Shown: positions 6,063-8,447 of the stretch, piece after piece
How positions within the stretch are numbered: the first letter of the stretch is position 1
Layout of the letters: each line of letters begins with the position of its first letter
Origin: UMGS1052 sp045532035
GTDB lineage: Bacteria > Bacillota > Clostridia > Oscillospirales > CAG-382
DNA length: 8,447 nt
Direction: 5' to 3'
Assembly (NCBI GenBank): GCA_045532035.1
Contig: JAZSFD010000068.1
Span: 1 to 8,447 of the forward strand
The notes under the pieces: model-generated
Seen by the model: the letters and a program-made list of their open reading frames with translations, nothing else
What the model was told of the DNA's origin: nothing
Databases searched by the model: none
Translations under genes and position numbers: made by a program

Positions 6063-6075
6063 AATAAGATATAAT
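6047..6075 (+). promoter_or_regulatory. Sigma-A promoter of the thioesterase-Lrp-aminotransferase operon
   Basis: TTTACA (-35, 6047-6052), a 17-bp spacer and a perfect TATAAT (-10, 6070-6075). The start is expected near 6082, giving a leader of about 36 nt. A strongly A/T-tracted stretch at 5981-6036 lies just upstream and could act as an UP element. Confidence 0.85.
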
Positions 6076-6117
6076 ATATAACTAATAATTGATTCAAAAC
6101 ATAAAGAGGTCGAAAAA

Positions 6118-6591
6118 ATGGAATCGAGAACACCTGCCGATTCAAGATGTGAAATAACCCAGATACTTCCTCATTATGCCATAAACGGCGCAGGAAGGCT
6201 GCTTGGCGGATATATGCTTAATGTCATCGATGAGCTTGCGGCGGCGTGCGCAAAAAGATATTGCAGATCGATCGTCACCACCGCCTGCATCGACAGCGTT
6301 GAGTTTATCTCTCCTCCCGCAACCCTTGGCGAGCTTTTCACGGCAACGGGAGTTGTGACACGGACAGGAAAGACCTCTGTCGAAGTCAAGGTAGAGGGAT
6401 GTGTTGAAAACACCGATGGCACAAAACGCCTCGTCTGCCGCGGATATGTGGTAGCGGTGGCTCTTGACGAAAACGGAAAGCCCTCACCCGTTCCTCCTCT
6501 TTTGTGTACCACCGATGAGGAAAAGGCAGAATACGAAAAGGCGTGCCAGCGCGACAAAATACGCAAAATGCGCCGCGAAATGAATCTTTGA
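6118..6591 (+). CDS. Hotdog-fold acyl-CoA thioesterase (YciA/BACH type)
   Basis: Predicted cytoplasmic acyl-CoA thioester hydrolase, releasing free acid and CoA; chain-length preference unknown. The 157-residue protein is a single hotdog domain. GRLLGGYMLNVIDELAAACA (26-45) is the central-helix motif carrying the conserved Asp38/Glu39. TACIDSVEFISPP (55-67) follows, then RTGKTSVEVKV (82-92), where hotdog thioesterases have the (G)RTS-EV strand. VAVALDENGKPSPVPPL (112-128) is the typical end of the domain. A charged tail (131-157) follows, as in related acyl-CoA thioesterases. Start ATG 6118 has an AGAGG site 8 nt upstream. It is the first gene of a three-gene operon, 29 nt before the Lrp gene. 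The pairing with an aminotransferase suggests a role in amino-acid-derived acyl-CoA turnover, which is inference. Confidence 0.9.
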   Translation: MESRTPADSRCEITQILPHYAINGAGRLLGGYMLNVIDELAAACAKRYCRSIVTTACIDSVEFISPPATLGELFTATGVVTRTGKTSVEVKVEGCVENTDGTKRLVCRGYVVAVALDENGKPSPVPPLLCTTDEEKAEYEKACQRDKIRKMRREMNL

Positions 6592-6620
6592 ACAACTCTT
6601 CACGAAAGGAATATACAAAA

Positions 6621-7097
6621 ATGACAATACTTGAATTGCTTGAAAACGACAGCCGTCTCACCGCAAAAGAGCTCTCCGCAATACTTCAAAAAGAGGTCGG
6701 CGATATTAAAAAAGAAATTTCCGAGCTCGAAGAACAAGGTGTAATCCTCGGATATAAAACAATAGTTGACTGGGACAAGACCGACAGAGAATATGTAACA
6801 GCCCTCATCGAAATAAAAGTCATCCCCCAGCGTGACCGCGGATTTGACGAGATTGCAGGCAAGATCTGCCGTTATCCCGAAGTAAAATCGGTCTATCTCA
6901 TGTCGGGCGGTTTTGACATCGCCGTGCTTGTGGAGGGCAAAACCATGCGCGAAGTGGCACTTTTCGTTGCAGAAAAGCTTGCTCTTATCGAATCTGTAAC
7001 CTCCACAGCCACTCATTTTGTTCTCCGCCGCTACAAGGACAAAGGCGTTATCTACAAAGCTCCCGACAAGGATGAAAGAGGAGAGGGCATTATATGA
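6621..7097 (+). CDS. Lrp/AsnC-family transcriptional regulator
   Basis: Feast/famine-type DNA-binding regulator that normally assembles into dimers and octamers and responds to amino acids or related small molecules. The 158-residue protein has an N-terminal winged helix-turn-helix (about 1-45: LTAKELSAILQKEVGDIKKE, then LEEQGVILGY), a linker, and a C-terminal RAM ligand-binding domain (about 60-137) with the Gly-Asp signature SGGFDIAVLVEG (95-106). I chose ATG 6621, which has a GAAAGGA ribosome site upstream; an in-frame ATG at 6543 would overlap the thioesterase gene by 49 bases and add a non-homologous N-terminus. It lies 29 nt after the thioesterase, and its TGA overlaps the aminotransferase ATG. 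Regulation of its own operon is likely, since Lrp proteins commonly autoregulate. The ligand cannot be read from sequence. Confidence 0.94.
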   Translation: MTILELLENDSRLTAKELSAILQKEVGDIKKEISELEEQGVILGYKTIVDWDKTDREYVTALIEIKVIPQRDRGFDEIAGKICRYPEVKSVYLMSGGFDIAVLVEGKTMREVALFVAEKLALIESVTSTATHFVLRRYKDKGVIYKAPDKDERGEGII

Positions 7098-8260
7098 TAG
7101 ATTATTCCAAAATTCTCTCCAACAAAATCATAAATATCAAGCCGTCGGGCATCAGAAAATTTTTCGATCTGCTCAACGACGCCAAAGATGTAGTCGGTCT
7201 TACCGTCGGTCAGCCGGATTTTCCAACGCCTTGGCACATCAGCGAAAAAGCCATCAAAAGTATTGAGGGCAACAAGACATTTTATACCCCAAACAGCGGA
7301 CTTGTGGCTTTGCGCGAAGCAATAGGCGCATACCTTGACAGGAGATTCAAGCTTAAATACGAGCCGAAGGATGAGATCATCGTAACCGTCGGCGGAAGCG
7401 AGGCTTTGGATGTTTCTCTGCGCGCTCTCATCAATCCCGGAGATGAGGTCATTCTGCCCCTCCCCGCTTTCGTTTGCTATGAGCCGATAATCGAGCTTTG
7501 CGGCGGAAAACCCGTCATCATCAACACAAAGCCCGAAAACAAGTTCAGACTCACGGCTTCCGAGCTGAAAGAAGCCATCACCGACAAGACAAAGCTTCTT
7601 GTTCTCCCCTTCCCCAACAACCCCACAGGCGCAATTCTTGATGAAAACGACCTTAAGGAAATTGCCGATGTTCTACGTCCCACGAACATTGCCGTTCTTT
7701 CGGATGAGATATACGCCGAGCTTACATACGGCAAGCGCCATGTTTCAATAGCATCGTTTGAGGGAATGCGCGAGCGCACCATCATCGCCTCGGGCTTTTC
7801 GAAGGCATACGCCATGACAGGCTGGAGACTCGGATACATCGCAGCCCCCCGCGAGATCACCGAACAGATATATAAAATACATCAATATGGTATCATGTGT
7901 GCACCCACCGCAAGCCAGTTTGCGGGAATAGAAGCTATGGAAGCGGGAGATGAGGACATCGAGTATATGAAATCCCAGTACAACCGTCGCAGAATGATGC
8001 TGCTTGACGGACTTCGCACTCTCGGCTTTGAATGCTTCGAGCCCGAGGGCGCATTCTATCTCTTCCCGAAAGTCACAAACGAAGACATGACCTCCGAGCA
8101 GTTCTGCGAAAGACTTCTTTATGAGGCAGGCGTCGCCATTGTTCCGGGCACCGCTTTCGGTGATTGCGGAGAAGGCTTTGCACGTATTTCCTACGCTTAT
8201 TCGATGCAACACATCGAGCAAGCTTTGGAAAGAATGGAAAAGTTTTTGAAGACATTATAA
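7094..8260 (+). CDS. Class I/II PLP-dependent aminotransferase
   Basis: Cytoplasmic fold-type I aminotransferase that moves an amino group between an amino acid and a 2-oxo acid through pyridoxal phosphate. The 388-residue length is typical of the AspC/PatA-like subgroup. Visible motifs are GQPDFPTP (39-46), YTPNSGLVALREAI (64-77), FPNNPTGA (173-180, cofactor-contacting Asn175), SDEIYAEL (203-210, Asp204 to the pyridine nitrogen, Tyr207), SGFSKAYAMTGWRLGY (233-248, Schiff-base Lys237) and ARISYAYS (363-370, Arg364 for the substrate alpha-carboxylate). All key catalytic residues are present. The ATG overlaps the regulator stop in ATGA (7094-7097), with a GAGGAG-rich site just upstream, so translation is coupled. 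Pairs of an Lrp-type regulator and such an aminotransferase recur in Clostridia. Substrate (aspartate, aromatic or branched-chain amino acid) is undetermined. Confidence 0.95.
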   Translation: MIDYSKILSNKIINIKPSGIRKFFDLLNDAKDVVGLTVGQPDFPTPWHISEKAIKSIEGNKTFYTPNSGLVALREAIGAYLDRRFKLKYEPKDEIIVTVGGSEALDVSLRALINPGDEVILPLPAFVCYEPIIELCGGKPVIINTKPENKFRLTASELKEAITDKTKLLVLPFPNNPTGAILDENDLKEIADVLRPTNIAVLSDEIYAELTYGKRHVSIASFEGMRERTIIASGFSKAYAMTGWRLGYIAAPREITEQIYKIHQYGIMCAPTASQFAGIEAMEAGDEDIEYMKSQYNRRRMMLLDGLRTLGFECFEPEGAFYLFPKVTNEDMTSEQFCERLLYEAGVAIVPGTAFGDCGEGFARISYAYSMQHIEQALERMEKFLKTL

Positions 8261-8270
8261 GCTCTTATTT

Positions 8271-8301
8271 GCGAGAGAGGCTCTGCCGCTCTCGCTTTTT
8301 T
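8271..8301 (+). terminator. Intrinsic terminator of the thioesterase-Lrp-aminotransferase operon
   Basis: GCGAGAG (8271-8277) pairs with CTCTCGC (8289-8295) around an 11-nt loop, followed by six T residues (8296-8301). It begins 10 nt after the aminotransferase stop. There is no matching T-run on the other strand, so it works on the plus strand only. Confidence 0.93.
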
Positions 8302-8316
8302 GTGCACAAAACCAAA

Positions 8317-8346
8317 CAAAAAGGCCGTGACCAAAGTCACGACCTT
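8317..8346 (-). terminator. Intrinsic terminator of a minus-strand gene entering from the right
   Basis: On the minus strand, AAGGTCGTGAC, loop TTTG, GTCACGGCCTT: an 11-bp stem (8321-8346) with one U-G wobble, followed by a T-rich tail. On the plus strand the same position is a C-A mismatch and no T-run follows, so the direction is minus. It implies a convergent gene whose end lies just to the right. Confidence 0.8.
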
Positions 8347-8373
8347 GAGCTTGCTGACAAAGTGTATTATAAT
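8345..8373 (+). promoter_or_regulatory. Possible plus-strand promoter near the right edge
   Basis: TTGAGC (8345-8350), 17 bp, TATAAT (8368-8373). The geometry is ideal, but the region is A/T-rich and overlaps the terminator arm, and no plus-strand reading frame with a ribosome site starts before the window ends. It could be chance, or drive something beyond base 8447. Confidence 0.3.
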
Positions 8374-8381
8374 AATTACTG

Positions 8382-8447
8382 TTAGCAATGTGCACAAACA
8401 GGGAGTGTCATAATACCTCCATTGCCTGAAAGGGCGGCTGATTGATA
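8382..8447 (-). CDS. Probable C-terminal end of a minus-strand gene (cut by window edge)
   Basis: One minus-strand frame is open from the window edge to a TAA at 8382-8384. It gives 21 residues ending SGNGGIMTLPVCAHC, with codons that look natural here (GCC, GGC, CTT). I do not recognise the family. The main support is the minus-strand intrinsic terminator about 36 nt further on, which requires a transcript coming from the right. A second minus frame ends in TGA at 8408-8410 (last residues PPFQAMEVL) and is an alternative. The fragment is too short to decide. Confidence 0.35.
   Translation of the reverse strand, partial: YQSAALSGNGGIMTLPVCAHC

Noticed and set aside
6543..6620. Upstream in-frame ATG giving a 26-residue N-terminal extension of the Lrp regulator
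   Set aside because: It overlaps the thioesterase coding end and lacks a ribosome site, while ATG 6621 has one and starts at the normal Lrp N-terminus.
7745..8221. Minus-strand open frame (158 codons) inside the aminotransferase
   Set aside because: It is a shadow frame of an intact aminotransferase gene with every catalytic motif in place.
8321..8346. Hairpin read as a second plus-strand terminator for the aminotransferase operon
   Set aside because: On the plus strand it has a C-A mismatch and is followed by GAGCTTGC with no T-run; the minus-strand reading has a wobble pair and a T-rich tail.
8382..8410. Nine-codon minus-strand ORF (MTLPVCAHC) with GGAGG upstream, as an attenuator leader peptide
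   Set aside because: No minus-strand gene follows the terminator for it to regulate; the frame is also open back to the window edge, so it is more likely the end of a longer gene.

Overview
The window looks like chromosomal DNA of a low-to-mid GC Firmicute of class Clostridia, probably an uncultured gut-type relative of the Oscillospiraceae. This rests on the HrcA-type CIRCE operator in front of groES, strong AGGAGG-type ribosome binding sites, near-consensus sigma-A promoters, a lipobox-bearing parvulin and the family make-up of the genes. It carries housekeeping and small metabolic genes. I see no tRNA, rRNA, CRISPR array, insertion sequence, phage or attachment site.

Layout. Bases 1-171 (minus) are the start of groES, cut by the window edge. 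It lies behind a sigma-A promoter and a CIRCE operator. A second, degenerate CIRCE-like palindrome lies about 80 bp further upstream. Bases 366-1993 (minus) hold a two-gene unit: an unrecognised four-helix membrane protein, then a THUMP-domain RNA methyltransferase (YpsC/RlmL type). Its promoter stands back to back with a plus-strand promoter driving a lone FAD-dependent oxidoreductase (2145-3368). A perfect bidirectional terminator (3373-3402) separates that gene from a convergent Mbeg1-like (DUF2974) alpha/beta-hydrolase (3405-4598). Upstream of the hydrolase lies a parvulin-type foldase lipoprotein resembling PrsA (4717-5871, minus) with its own terminator.

Bases 6118-8260 (plus) form a compact operon: a hotdog-fold acyl-CoA thioesterase, an Lrp/AsnC regulator and a fold-type I PLP aminotransferase. 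The regulator and aminotransferase overlap by ATGA. The operon has a near-consensus promoter whose -35 box sits inside an 8-bp inverted repeat, a candidate operator, and it ends in a clear terminator. The last 100 bases probably hold the 3' end of a convergent minus-strand gene with its own terminator.

How the genes relate: only three groups look functionally joined. These are groES with its heat-shock operator, the membrane protein with the methyltransferase (shared transcript), and the thioesterase-Lrp-aminotransferase operon, which by inference senses an amino acid or related ligand and acts on amino- or keto-acid and acyl-CoA metabolism. I did not find a convincing new defence, mobile or secretion system. 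The most interesting signals are regulatory: the doubled CIRCE, the operator-like repeats at the thioesterase and foldase promoters, and the three-gene Lrp operon itself.
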